The notes: generated by a model not told the origin, from the letters alone. A DNA stretch of 48,206 nt from Lachnospiraceae bacterium (GCA_017550425.1 JAFZPG010000001.1:1-48206), one strand, 5' to 3'; counted from the first letter of the stretch, positions 25,807 through 33,904 are shown. A program made the numbers and translations.

Positions 25807-25812
25807 CCGGGC

Positions 25813-27339
25813 TTACCCCCTTTTCCAAAGAATACGTTTGCGGATCTTGCGTTTTGCAACACCCCATTTGCTCTCAAAAAACCGGTCAAACGCGGCTTTT
25901 TCCTTCTCGAGTTCCAGAAACTCTTCCCTCTCCGTCATGTCGGCCTCAGGCTTCTTCACGCCGTACTCCTCCAACATTCCGATAATGCGTGCCTCCAACA
26001 GGCGGCAACGTTCCTGCTCCGCCGTCAGATCCTCCTGCGCTTTATCCAGTTTCGCCTGCAGCTCTTCCTGCTGCATGGCATTTTCTTTTTTCGTATCCGA
26101 AAGTTTCTGTCTCAGTTCATCCGTTTCGGCCCGTCCCTGGTCTACCTCACCCAGAAGAGAACCAAACCGAACATCCATGGCTTCCGCCGCGCTTTGATAG
26201 TTAGCCACTTCCCCCTGAAGTTTACGGATCTGCTCTTCTTTTTCCTCGCCAATCGCCACCGATTCAGTGAGCAGCTCCAGGAATTCCTCTTGTGAGATCT
26301 GCCCTGCCTTCTTTCCGCGGAAAATAGCCTCCAGGCGCTTCTCGCGTTGTTTTTTCGCCTCAGCCGCCCGACGTTCCTCCTCCTGAGCGTAACGCTCTTG
26401 CAAAGACTGCATCAGATCTTTTGTGTACACATCATACAAATAGGCGGTGTACATGGACATCTCGACGGCGGAATGCTGCAGCGCAGGCGGGAACGGTGTG
26501 ACCACCTTCTCGTGCCGCTCGAGCGAAAAACCTTCCTCCGTGTAGCAACTCAGATAATCATACAGCGCGACCACTTCTTTGAAATGTTTATCCATGCGCA
26601 GAACGTTCGTCCGCGTGATGGGAGCCTGCACCATCGGCGCCTGCGCCACATTTTTCATAAGCGGCATGGACAGGAGCACACCGATCGCCGCAGCCGTTGA
26701 TTCCAACCGCGCCAGGATCCCCTCATTATCCTCGCTGATCATACCGGCAGTCATGTCGCTGTAATTCAGTTCCATACGGATCGGACCGTCCGCCGTAAGA
26801 ACGGCTTTGCGAAACTCCATCTCGGAGCGGCATTCCTTTCGTGCCTGCGAGATCTTATAGTATCGGTAATCCACGAAATCACGCGTGTAACATAGGATCA
26901 TGTAGAGCACGCGGTTCTCGTAGATGGCATAATTGCTCTCATTTTCAAAAACATTCAGTTTATCGGGGATCAGATCCTCCCCTTCTTCCGGCACATGGGT
27001 GATCATCTCGCTGTGCCTGGACAGGTGTTCGACCGAAGTACGGGAGATCTTGCGAACACGCTCGATTGGTGTGACATTGCCCTCCGTCTTTATGAACTGA
27101 CGGTCCTCGCGGATCGCGGCCTCCAAATGTGGCAATGCGTCCTCGATCCGTTCGATCCAGGCCCGGTCAATGCTCACATCATACGTGACCGACAACAGTT
27201 TCTCCGTCTCGGTCCCGCTGCGCGCGAAAAGGTCGCGGAGTTTTCTCTCCGCGTCATCCGCCGGCATTTCTGCGTCATTCAGTTGTTTGGCAAACTGCCG
27301 GGCTGCCCGGTAATACCGGTCCATTTGATTCTGACTCAT
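25813..27339 (-). CDS. Coiled-coil protein between the two AAA+ genes (possibly DUF2357-like)
   Basis: This 508-residue protein has no signal or membrane helix and lies between the two ATPase genes with gaps of 6 and 13 bases. Residues about 100-290 include KLNVFENESNYAIYENRVLY, reminiscent of the E-x-x-x-N-R motif of DUF2357-type proteins found beside McrB-like ATPases, but I cannot confirm the match. Residues about 325-475 are heptad-rich, charged coiled coil (EEERRAAEAKKQREKRLEAI; EEKEEQIRKLQGEV; TDELRQKLSDTKKENAMQQE). The tail is very basic. It may be an adaptor or scaffold for the ATPases. No nuclease motif is evident. Confidence 0.6.
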   Translation of the reverse strand: MSQNQMDRYYRAARQFAKQLNDAEMPADDAERKLRDLFARSGTETEKLLSVTYDVSIDRAWIERIEDALPHLEAAIREDRQFIKTEGNVTPIERVRKISRTSVEHLSRHSEMITHVPEEGEDLIPDKLNVFENESNYAIYENRVLYMILCYTRDFVDYRYYKISQARKECRSEMEFRKAVLTADGPIRMELNYSDMTAGMISEDNEGILARLESTAAAIGVLLSMPLMKNVAQAPMVQAPITRTNVLRMDKHFKEVVALYDYLSCYTEEGFSLERHEKVVTPFPPALQHSAVEMSMYTAYLYDVYTKDLMQSLQERYAQEEERRAAEAKKQREKRLEAIFRGKKAGQISQEEFLELLTESVAIGEEKEEQIRKLQGEVANYQSAAEAMDVRFGSLLGEVDQGRAETDELRQKLSDTKKENAMQQEELQAKLDKAQEDLTAEQERCRLLEARIIGMLEEYGVKKPEADMTEREEFLELEKEKAAFDRFFESKWGVAKRKIRKRILWKRG

Positions 27340-27352
27340 AACCGGCCCCCTT

Positions 27353-28702
27353 TTACATAGCGAGGCGGCGCAGCCGCTCCAGGCTTTCTCTGCAGAGTGT
27401 CATATTCTCCAGGCCAAAGGTCGTCTCAAATATATTCTCCAGTGCATCCATCGAGTAGCGAAGTACCACGGGGCTCAGACCGTCCAGCTTACGCAGGACC
27501 TTCTTTGCGATCATATCATCGACCGCTTCCAGCTCCGTGCCGCCGCACGCGATATACACGGGAATGTATTCCTCCATCTGGCGGCGGATACGGTTACCAT
27601 AGGTAATGTGATACTGTGACGTGAGGAATTCGTCGACCTTTCGGATCTTCTCGTTCATTTCCTCGGACAGGCTGTATTCTTTTTTCGCCGCCTCGACCAG
27701 TTTCTTAAAATGCGAGAATGAGATCTTGTCTCCATCCGTCCGGACCGGCTCAAAGATCTCAGCCTTGCGATCCAGGTTCATCAACATCGCACGGTCGTAA
27801 ACCTTATCCGAAATGGCAAATGTTGAGTCGTCGTTGTTTGCCGTTCCGATAAACCATGCATTTTCCGGAATGCGAAGCATACCGCGGTTCAGAAGCTTCG
27901 GGTCGTCGTCCCAGGTATCGGAAACGACCTCCAGATAGCGGTTGGATGGGCTCAACTCCATCTGCGACAAAAAGTCCGCAAAATAGTATTCCACACGGGC
28001 AATGTTCATCTCGTCGAGCACGATCACGTAGATCTCGTCGGTGTAACGCGCCTCATATAATTTCTTAAGAAGCGTTCCCTCACTGAAACGCTTCGTGAAC
28101 TCATTGAAATAACCGATGATGTCGGAACGTTCCTTCCACATGGGCTGCACGGGGATGACCGTCGAAGGGTTTTGCAGATAGCTGCCGAACGCCGTCGCCA
28201 TCGAAGTCTTACCGGTACCGGACAGGCCCTGCATGACCATAAGGTGGGAAACGCCGAGGCCTGCGATGAATTTACGGATATCCTCCTCGCTGTAAAACAG
28301 GCCCAAGGCAGACGCCGCGTAATTACGAAAGTGTTTGCAGATGAGCGGCAGGGTGATATCCTGATCATACCGGGGCGCAACATATCTCGCAGCAGCGCGA
28401 TCCAACTGGACCAGCGTATGGAAACGGGATGTGATATCATCATCGTCTTTGATGTCCAGAGCTCCGGTGAAGGTCTCTTCCTTTATTTCGGGTTCGGTTT
28501 CTTCCCCGTCGGCCTTTTCTTCTTTCTTAGTCGGCACTTTTGCCTGCTTTTTTTCTGTCGTCAAATACAAGACCGAGATGATCATCGCGGCAATGCTGCC
28601 GAACAGCAATACAAAATATAACATCATGGCCACCCGGGAAGACAGAATGGACCAGAGCAGGCCAAAAAACGATCCGCAAAGCATTTTATTATACGGGTTC
28701 AT
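27353..28702 (-). CDS. Membrane-anchored McrB/MoxR-like AAA+ ATPase (copy 2)
   Basis: This 449-residue paralogue of the ATPase at 24433-25806 has one or two N-terminal membrane helices (about residues 10-48), an acidic/Lys-rich linker (50-90) and an AAA+ core: Walker A GLSGTGKTS (159-167), Walker B VIVLDEMN, and sensor 1 WFIGTANNDD. The cores are close to identical over long stretches, for example SGTGKTS, QPMWKER and ANNDDSTFAISDKVYDRAM. The C-terminus ends GLENMTLCRESLERL. The start at 28702 is set by GGAGGAAAAT; a longer frame to 28822 is not supported. Its start overlaps the stop of the upstream gene. A two-ATPase hetero-oligomer is plausible. Confidence 0.8.
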   Translation of the reverse strand: MNPYNKMLCGSFFGLLWSILSSRVAMMLYFVLLFGSIAAMIISVLYLTTEKKQAKVPTKKEEKADGEETEPEIKEETFTGALDIKDDDDITSRFHTLVQLDRAAARYVAPRYDQDITLPLICKHFRNYAASALGLFYSEEDIRKFIAGLGVSHLMVMQGLSGTGKTSMATAFGSYLQNPSTVIPVQPMWKERSDIIGYFNEFTKRFSEGTLLKKLYEARYTDEIYVIVLDEMNIARVEYYFADFLSQMELSPSNRYLEVVSDTWDDDPKLLNRGMLRIPENAWFIGTANNDDSTFAISDKVYDRAMLMNLDRKAEIFEPVRTDGDKISFSHFKKLVEAAKKEYSLSEEMNEKIRKVDEFLTSQYHITYGNRIRRQMEEYIPVYIACGGTELEAVDDMIAKKVLRKLDGLSPVVLRYSMDALENIFETTFGLENMTLCRESLERLRRLAM

Positions 28703-29813
28703 ATTTTCCTCCATCGACAGTTTGATTCTCCGTTGCCGGTGTTTCGGTCTCGACCGGCGCCGGCTTATATTGCTCCAGGTAATCCCGACAGAGCGGCATA
28801 TACCGTCCTTTGAACAGTTCATCGAAAGCCTCGCTCATAACGCTCAAGCCGCTTCGGGAGATCTTTCGGGCGATCCGCAGGAACAAATTCTGGTACAGAG
28901 CATAATCCAATGCCTCATCCGGTTCTGCTCCGACCGCGAGCAGGCAGGTGCATGTACTCTCTATGTTTTTGATCGTCAGGTGACGTTCCGGCATGAACCA
29001 GCTCCCGGTATAATGGCTAAGAAGCGCATCCACCCGTTTCCAATCTTCCTCCGGAAAGAAGATCTCTTCCTCCGTCTCACGCAGGATCCCGCGAAATGTT
29101 TCCCGGTTGATCCCTCCATACGGCCGTCGGTCGGCTTGGGTTTGCCGGGATAGTTTTATCACCAGACCGACGTGCTTCGGAACGGAAGCGTCTGCCGGGA
29201 GATAATCGGGGGCAATATCGGCGCTCCCCGGAAAGCTGGCGCAAAAGAATTCGGAAAGCGCCCTCGACGCTCTCTTAAGCAATGTCGGTTCGTTCTCTTT
29301 GGTATCGACGATCCTTACGCCGCCGCAGCAAGTATAAGTTGCCAGGATCTTTCCGACATCCTTGATATCGATCGCTACGCCTTCCTGGTTTAAACAGCTC
29401 TGAAGGCGGGCCGCGAGCATCGGCATCGTTTCACCGGGGATCGTTTCTGCCGAGCGCACCTCGACCAGACGGTTCTGCGCAGAAGGAAACGCGCCAAAGC
29501 CCATCTGCATCTGATCACCCTCCGACGGCACAACTTCCGGTTTCAGAAGGTCGTCCGTAGCATATGCACGTTTGCGCAGCAGTTCTTCCCTGCTGTCCGG
29601 CATCGTCGGCACATTCACCGGAACGTTCATCGGTATATGCTTTTGTTTTTTCTTTCGGATGATATGAAGGATCAGCGCCATCAAGAGCGCACCGAGGAGA
29701 AGACCCCCGACACCCCAGAGGATCGGGCTGCTCAGCGAACTTTCCTCCTCATCTTCATAATCATCGTACCACCATGGTGTATACGTATACACAGCCTCAT
29801 AACTATTAGTCAT
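28689..29813 (-). CDS. Membrane protein with an isolated AAA-cluster C-terminal domain
   Basis: This 374-residue protein has an acidic, Tyr-rich N-terminus, one membrane helix (residues 31-52, GVGGLLLGALLMALILHII) and a basic stop-transfer KKKQKH. The C-terminal ~70 residues (EPDEALDYALYQNLFLRIAR; GRYMPLCRDYLEQY) match the end of the two AAA+ ATPases (GGTEEDALDD; DSMPLCRSYL), but no Walker motifs are visible anywhere. It looks like a partner that keeps only the ATPase lid or interaction domain. The start at 29813 (MTNSYEAV) has GAGG at spacing 8; an ATG at 29819 is less well placed. First gene of the minus-strand run; the promoter is not clear. Confidence 0.65.
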   Translation of the reverse strand: MTNSYEAVYTYTPWWYDDYEDEEESSLSSPILWGVGGLLLGALLMALILHIIRKKKQKHIPMNVPVNVPTMPDSREELLRKRAYATDDLLKPEVVPSEGDQMQMGFGAFPSAQNRLVEVRSAETIPGETMPMLAARLQSCLNQEGVAIDIKDVGKILATYTCCGGVRIVDTKENEPTLLKRASRALSEFFCASFPGSADIAPDYLPADASVPKHVGLVIKLSRQTQADRRPYGGINRETFRGILRETEEEIFFPEEDWKRVDALLSHYTGSWFMPERHLTIKNIESTCTCLLAVGAEPDEALDYALYQNLFLRIARKISRSGLSVMSEAFDELFKGRYMPLCRDYLEQYKPAPVETETPATENQTVDGGKYEPV

Positions 29814-29925
29814 TTTCATTTCCTCATCATATTGATCAAACAGTATAATAAAAGGACCGTCGTCCCGCCCCATGGAGCCGAGGATAACTGTCCTTAAGGG
29901 CTTGTGAAGCCGGTTTATGATCTCG

Positions 29926-30007
29926 TGCGGGTAACAGGACTTGAACCTGCACACCTTGCGGTACAAGAACCTAAATCTTGCGTGTCTGCCAATTCCACCA
30001 TACCCGC
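29926..30007 (-). tRNA. tRNA-Leu (anticodon TAG)
   Basis: 82 bases. Acceptor stem GCGGGTA pairs with TACCCGC, with discriminator A. There is a type II long variable arm, the anticodon arm CAAGA-TTTAGGT-TCTTG, and a T-loop GTTCAAGTC. The anticodon TAG (UAG) reads CUN leucine codons. The CCA end is not encoded. Confidence 0.95.
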
Positions 30008-30022
30008 GAGACTACCATTTTT

Positions 30023-30052
30023 ATTTTATCACGCGCGCGGGACGCGCGTCAA
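30023..30052 (-). promoter_or_regulatory. Promoter of tRNA-Leu
   Basis: On the minus strand, TTGACG (30047-30052) and TAAAAT (30023-30028) with an 18-base spacer made largely of alternating C and G. Confidence 0.6.
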
Positions 30053-30316
30053 GTAAAATGAAGGTTTTGGGCATATATTCCGAACATTTTCCGAAATAAT
30101 CAGACAGCATAAAAAGCCCGCAGACCCGCATGGATTGTACATTTTCGAATACATTGTACATTCATGTACTTTGTATACAAATAAATACATAAACTCCCTT
30201 GACTTGCGAAAATCAACTTCCTATAATGTACTCAGATGCAAGAGACTAGGCCTACGCGGCCTACTTACAATCCTCACGTCCATGAGGAAAAATATATTTT
30301 CATCAGGAGGCAAATC
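30053..30316 (+). promoter_or_regulatory. Upstream region of the split pyruvate formate-lyase operon
   Basis: Besides the tRNA promoter on the other strand, this region holds a strong sigma70-like promoter: TTGACT (30199-30204) and TATAAT (30222-30227), spacer 17. Upstream are four related boxes (TGTACA at 30136 and 30155, TGTACT at 30165, TGTATACA at 30172). The leader of about 80 bases has two small hairpins: TAGGCC/GGCCTA (30247-30263) and CCTCA/TGAGG (30272-30287). The ribosome binding site is CAGGAGG. Confidence 0.75.
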
Positions 30317-32362
30317 ATGAGAGAAGAATGGACAGGTTTTGTCGGCGGCACATGGGAAAAGCAGGTCAATGTGCGCGACTTCATCCAGCGGAATTACACA
30401 CCTTACACAGGTGATGAGTCATTCCTTTGCGGCCCCACAGACGCAACCAAGACATTGTGGGCACAGGTTTTGGAACTTTCCAAGAAAGAAAGAGAAGCAG
30501 GCGGTGTTCTGGATATGGACACCAAAGTTGTTTCCACACTTACCTCTCACGCAGCAGGTTATCTGAACAAAGATCTCGAGAAGATCGTTGGTTTCCAGAC
30601 AGATGCTCCTTTCAAAAGAGCTCTGATGCCTTACGGCGGTATCCGTATGGCTATGAAGGCTTGCTCCGACAACGGCTATGAGGTAGACCCTGAGATCGTT
30701 GAGTTCTTCACTGTTCACAGAAAGACACACAACGCAGGTGTATTTGATGTTTATACCGATGAGATGCGTGTGGCTCGTACCAACCACATCATCACAGGTC
30801 TTCCGGATGCTTACGGCCGTGGCCGTATCATCGGCGACTATCGTCGTGTAGCTCTTTACGGTATCGATCGTCTGATCGAGGATAAGAAGGAGCAGAAGAA
30901 CCTTTGCGGTTCCATCATGCTTCCCGATGTTATCCGTGACCGCGAAGAGATCGCTGAGCAGATCCGTGCTCTGGGCGAGTTGAAGAAGATGGCTGCCATC
31001 TATGGCTGCGATATCTCCAAGCCCGCTAAGAACGTACAGGAAGCTATCCAGGCCACCTACTTCGGTTACCTTGGCGCTGTTAAGGAGCAGAACGGTGCCG
31101 CTATGAGCTTGGGTCGTACAGCTACTTTCCTGGATTGCTATGCAGAGCGTGACCTTGCTAACGGTACATTTACCGAGTCTGAGATTCAGGAGTTCATTGA
31201 CCACTTCGTAATGAAGCTTCGTCTCATCAAGTTCGCTCGTACACCGGAGTACAACAGCATTTTCGCCGGTGATCCCGTTTGGGTAACCGAGTCCCTCGGT
31301 GGTATGGGTGTTGACGGACGTCCGCTCGTTTCCAAGATGTCCTTCCGTTTCCTGAATACTCTTGATAACCTCGGAACCGCTCCGGAACCGAACATGACGG
31401 TTCTGTGGTCCCCGAGACTTCCCGAGAACTGGAAGAAGTACTGTGCTAAGATGTCCATCAAGACCTCTTCCATCCAGTACGAGAACGATGACGTTATGCG
31501 TCCTCTTCACGGTGATGACTATGCGATCGCTTGCTGCGTATCTTCCATGGTCGTTGGTAAGGAAATGCAGTTCTTCGGTGCACGTGCTAACCTCGCTAAG
31601 TGCCTCCTGTACGCTATGAACGGTGGTATCGATGAGATCACAAAGGTTCAGGTAGGTCCTAAGTATCGTCCGATCACTTCCGAGTACCTGGATTACGATG
31701 AGGTTATGGCTGTATACGATGACATGATGAAGTGGCAGGCTTCCCTGTATGTTAATACATTGAACGTTATCCACTACATGCATGATAAGTACTGCTACGA
31801 GAGACTTCAGATGGCTCTTCATGACAAAGAAGTTAAGAGATATTTCGCAACCGGTATCGCAGGTCTGTCTGTAGTAGCTGACTCCCTGTCCGCTATCAAG
31901 TACGCTAAGGTTAAGGCGATCCGTGATGAGGACGGCCTGATCGTAGATTTCGAGACCGAGGGCGAGTTCCCGAAGTACGGTAACAACGACGATCGTGTTG
32001 ACTCCATCGCTTGTGAGATCGTTACCAGATTTATGAACTATGTTCGTAGCAACCCGGTTTACAGAAACGGTGTTCCGACCACTTCCATCCTTACCATCAC
32101 TTCCAACGTATCTTATGGTAAGAACACAGGTAACACACCTGACGGAAGAAAGAAGGGCCAGCCTTTCGCACCCGGTGCTAACCCGATGCACGGCCGTGAT
32201 AAGAAGGGTGCTGCAGCATCCCTCGCATCCGTAGCTAAGCTGCCGTTCCGTGACTCTCAGGATGGTATCTCCAATACCTTCTCCATCATCCCGAACGCTC
32301 TTGGTAAGGAAGACGCCGTATTCATGGGCGACCTGGACATTGACCTTGAAACTGTAAAATAA
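30317..32362 (+). CDS. pflB: Pyruvate formate-lyase catalytic body, lacking the glycyl-radical domain
   Basis: This 681-residue protein is the main body of pyruvate formate-lyase, which splits pyruvate with CoA into acetyl-CoA and formate. It has the tandem active-site cysteines (Cys406-Cys407 in [20 protein letters not shown]) and the family blocks [18 protein letters not shown] and [20 protein letters not shown]. It stops shortly after [20 protein letters not shown], just before where the normal enzyme (about 740-760 residues) enters its C-terminal radical domain. That missing domain is encoded separately at 32626-32871. CAGGAGG precedes the ATG. Codon choice (many CGT, GCT, AAC) is that of a highly expressed gene. 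The pieces presumably reassemble as a two-part enzyme. Confidence 0.93.
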   Translation: MREEWTGFVGGTWEKQVNVRDFIQRNYTPYTGDESFLCGPTDATKTLWAQVLELSKKEREAGGVLDMDTKVVSTLTSHAAGYLNKDLEKIVGFQTDAPFKRALMPYGGIRMAMKACSDNGYEVDPEIVEFFTVHRKTHNAGVFDVYTDEMRVARTNHIITGLPDAYGRGRIIGDYRRVALYGIDRLIEDKKEQKNLCGSIMLPDVIRDREEIAEQIRALGELKKMAAIYGCDISKPAKNVQEAIQATYFGYLGAVKEQNGAAMSLGRTATFLDCYAERDLANGTFTESEIQEFIDHFVMKLRLIKFARTPEYNSIFAGDPVWVTESLGGMGVDGRPLVSKMSFRFLNTLDNLGTAPEPNMTVLWSPRLPENWKKYCAKMSIKTSSIQYENDDVMRPLHGDDYAIACCVSSMVVGKEMQFFGARANLAKCLLYAMNGGIDEITKVQVGPKYRPITSEYLDYDEVMAVYDDMMKWQASLYVNTLNVIHYMHDKYCYERLQMALHDKEVKRYFATGIAGLSVVADSLSAIKYAKVKAIRDEDGLIVDFETEGEFPKYGNNDDRVDSIACEIVTRFMNYVRSNPVYRNGVPTTSILTITSNVSYGKNTGNTPDGRKKGQPFAPGANPMHGRDKKGAAASLASVAKLPFRDSQDGISNTFSIIPNALGKEDAVFMGDLDIDLETVK

Positions 32363-32386
32363 TTCATGCCTTAGGAGGTGAAGTTT

Positions 32387-32467
32387 ATGGCTGATCCGAC
32401 AAAGAAGCAAGGGGAAGACATCGTTGCCATGCTGACTCGTTCATGGCAGGCGGCGGTGGACGCATGA
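32387..32467 (+). CDS. Small ORF 1 in the split PFL operon
   Basis: 26 codons starting MADPTKKQGEDIVAMLTRS, with a strong AGGAGGTGAAGTTT site, so it is likely translated. It starts 25 bases after the PFL body stop. It ends at TGA, which overlaps the ATG of the next small ORF (ATGA). I do not recognise it. Read with a -1 shift near codon 18, it would continue as the second ORF, giving about 75 residues, so this may be a broken single gene. Confidence 0.55.
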   Translation: MADPTKKQGEDIVAMLTRSWQAAVDA

Positions 32468-32613
32468 ACATCGACGCGCGTGAGGCATCTGAGAACTCCG
32501 AGCTCAATGTTCAGAATGAGAAGTTTTTTGGTTGTTCTGTGGTGGGAGGCCGGAAAATGGCCTGCCAGACCCCTACCCTTATGGAGGGGCTCGATATTGA
32601 CGAAAACGAATAG
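32464..32613 (+). CDS. Small ORF 2 in the split PFL operon
   Basis: 49 codons from an ATG overlapping the previous TGA, beginning MNIDAREASENSELNVQNEK and containing FFGCSVVGGRKMACQTPTLM, with an acidic end (GLDIDENE). It may also start at 32443 (MAGGGGRM). Its TAG lies inside the ribosome binding site of the glycyl-radical gene, implying coupled translation. Family unknown. Two cysteines are present. Confidence 0.5.
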   Translation: MNIDAREASENSELNVQNEKFFGCSVVGGRKMACQTPTLMEGLDIDENE

Positions 32614-32625
32614 GAGGTAATTACT

Positions 32626-32871
32626 ATGGCAAATGCAAATGCTCAGCAGGTAAATAACCTGATCAACTTGCTCGACGGTTACGTTGAGAAAGGCGGATAT
32701 CATCTTAATGTTAACGTATTGAACCGTGAGACTCTGTTGGATGCTCAGGCACATCCCGAGAACTATCCTCAGCTCACCATCCGTGTATCCGGATATGCTG
32801 TTAACTTCATCAAATTGACCAAGAATCAGCAGGATGAGGTTATTTCCAGAACATTCCACGAGAGTCTGTGA
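32626..32871 (+). CDS. Stand-alone glycyl-radical domain of pyruvate formate-lyase
   Basis: This 81-residue protein is the C-terminal domain missing from the PFL body. It has [19 protein letters not shown], then the glycyl-radical motif RVSGYAVNF (radical Gly56) and the family ending [18 protein letters not shown]. It has its own AGGAGGTAATTACT site. Length is close to the radical part of full PFL and below that of YfiD/GrcA spare-part proteins (about 127 residues), which replace an oxygen-damaged C-terminus. Here no intact copy of the domain exists in the PFL body, so this subunit is expected to be essential rather than spare. The activase encoded at 33004 would install the radical. Confidence 0.93.
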   Translation: MANANAQQVNNLINLLDGYVEKGGYHLNVNVLNRETLLDAQAHPENYPQLTIRVSGYAVNFIKLTKNQQDEVISRTFHESL

Positions 32872-32921
32872 TCTACAGGCTGCCCGCAACCTGTAATGCG
32901 GGTTTAGGATACAGTTAAAGG

Positions 32922-32957
32922 AAGCAGCCTCCAAAGCTTTGGAGGCTGCTTTTTTTC
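32922..32957 (+). terminator. Strong terminator after the split PFL operon
   Basis: Perfect 30-base palindrome (AAGCAGCCTCCAAAG and its complement) followed by a run of seven T. A smaller hairpin, CCCGCA/TGCGGG (32883-32902), lies just before it. Confidence 0.92.
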
Positions 32958-33003
32958 TACATCAGCTGTGGGGGCGCAAGTCCCCCCACACGGAGGGTTG
33001 CAT

Positions 33004-33771
33004 ATGATAGGACGTATTCATTCCACAGAGACGTTCGGTACCGTGGACGGCCCCGGTATCCGCTACGTAGTGTTTATGCAAGGCTGCCCCATGCGATGCA
33101 TGTACTGCCACAATCCGGACACCTGGACCATCGGCGCCGGCCGCGAGGTCACGGTAGATGATCTGATGACGGAGTACGACGGCTGCAAAGAGTTTTATAC
33201 CGGCGGCGGTATCACCGTGACCGGCGGCGAGCCTTTGATGCAGATCGAGTTCCTGACCGAGTTTTTCACCACGGCGAAACTGCGCGGCATCCACACGTGC
33301 ATCGATACCTCGGGCATCGTGTTCAACCGTCAGAGTCCCGAGTTCATGGAGAAGATCGACAAACTCCTGGCGCTGACCGACCTCGTCATGCTGGACATCA
33401 AACACATCAACAACGAGGAACACCTGAAGCTCTGCAAACAGCCGAACACCAACATCCTCGATTTTGCAAAGTATTTAAGCGAGATCAATAAGGCTGTCTG
33501 GCTGCGTCACGTTGTCGTTCCGGGCATCACGGACGATCCCACCTACCTCGCGCAGTTGGGCGAGTTCCTCGCGACCCTGAACAACATCCGCGCGCTCGAC
33601 GTACTGCCCTACCACACGATGGGCGTGGTAAAGTACGAGAAGCTCGGCTATGATTATCCGCTGAAGGGTGTTCCGCCGCTTTCGAAAGCAGAAGCGATAA
33701 AGGCGCGCGATATTATATTTGCCGCCTGGAAGAAGCGCCGTCAGGAGCTTAAGGCAGAGGGTAAAGCCTGA
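33004..33771 (+). CDS. pflA: Pyruvate formate-lyase activating enzyme (radical SAM)
   Basis: This 255-residue radical SAM enzyme places the glycyl radical on PFL. It has the CxxxCxxC cluster motif CPMRCMYC, the glycine-rich SAM motif TVTGGEPLM, and PFL-activase features GTVDGPGIRYVVFMQGC and YHTMGVVKYEKLGYDYPLKG. Start 33004 follows GGAGGG; an upstream in-frame ATG at 32968 is closer to the terminator and has no site. It is separated from the glycyl-radical gene by a strong terminator, so it needs read-through or its own promoter. None is obvious. Confidence 0.95.
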   Translation: MIGRIHSTETFGTVDGPGIRYVVFMQGCPMRCMYCHNPDTWTIGAGREVTVDDLMTEYDGCKEFYTGGGITVTGGEPLMQIEFLTEFFTTAKLRGIHTCIDTSGIVFNRQSPEFMEKIDKLLALTDLVMLDIKHINNEEHLKLCKQPNTNILDFAKYLSEINKAVWLRHVVVPGITDDPTYLAQLGEFLATLNNIRALDVLPYHTMGVVKYEKLGYDYPLKGVPPLSKAEAIKARDIIFAAWKKRRQELKAEGKA

Positions 33772-33823
33772 TCGTTGTGTGTATACTCAGTTAGCCTACG
33801 CTAACTCGACGCATATCTTTGAT

Positions 33824-33868
33824 TATTTCGCGAAATATATTGACAATTTCTTAACTATCCCTTATACT
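33824..33868 (+). promoter_or_regulatory. Ferredoxin promoter with adjacent palindrome
   Basis: TTGACA (33840-33845) and TATACT (33863-33868), spacer 17. A 14-base perfect palindrome, TATTTCGCGAAATA (33824-33837), sits just upstream of the -35 and may be an activator or repressor site. Confidence 0.75.
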
Positions 33869-33904
33869 GAGGGTGTAAGTATTAAAAAAAGGAGGTTTCT
33901 ACTT

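Noticed and set aside
24433-28702. The AAA+ pair as an McrBC restriction system
   Set aside because: No McrC nuclease or methyltransferase gene is present, both ATPases have membrane helices, and the neighbours are secreted or lipoproteins.
29814-29966. Extending the first gene of the envelope cluster to an ATG at 29966
   Set aside because: That extension reads through tRNA-Leu and has no ribosome binding site; 29813 does.
30419-32410. A 663-codon open frame on the minus strand opposite the PFL body
   Set aside because: It is the shadow of a highly expressed, codon-biased gene. The protein has no recognisable motif and its start lies within the micro-ORF region.
30317-32871. Explaining the split PFL as a sequencing or simple frameshift error
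   Set aside because: The two parts are separated by 263 bases with stop codons, a separate Shine-Dalgarno for each and two other small frames. One indel cannot restore a single ORF.
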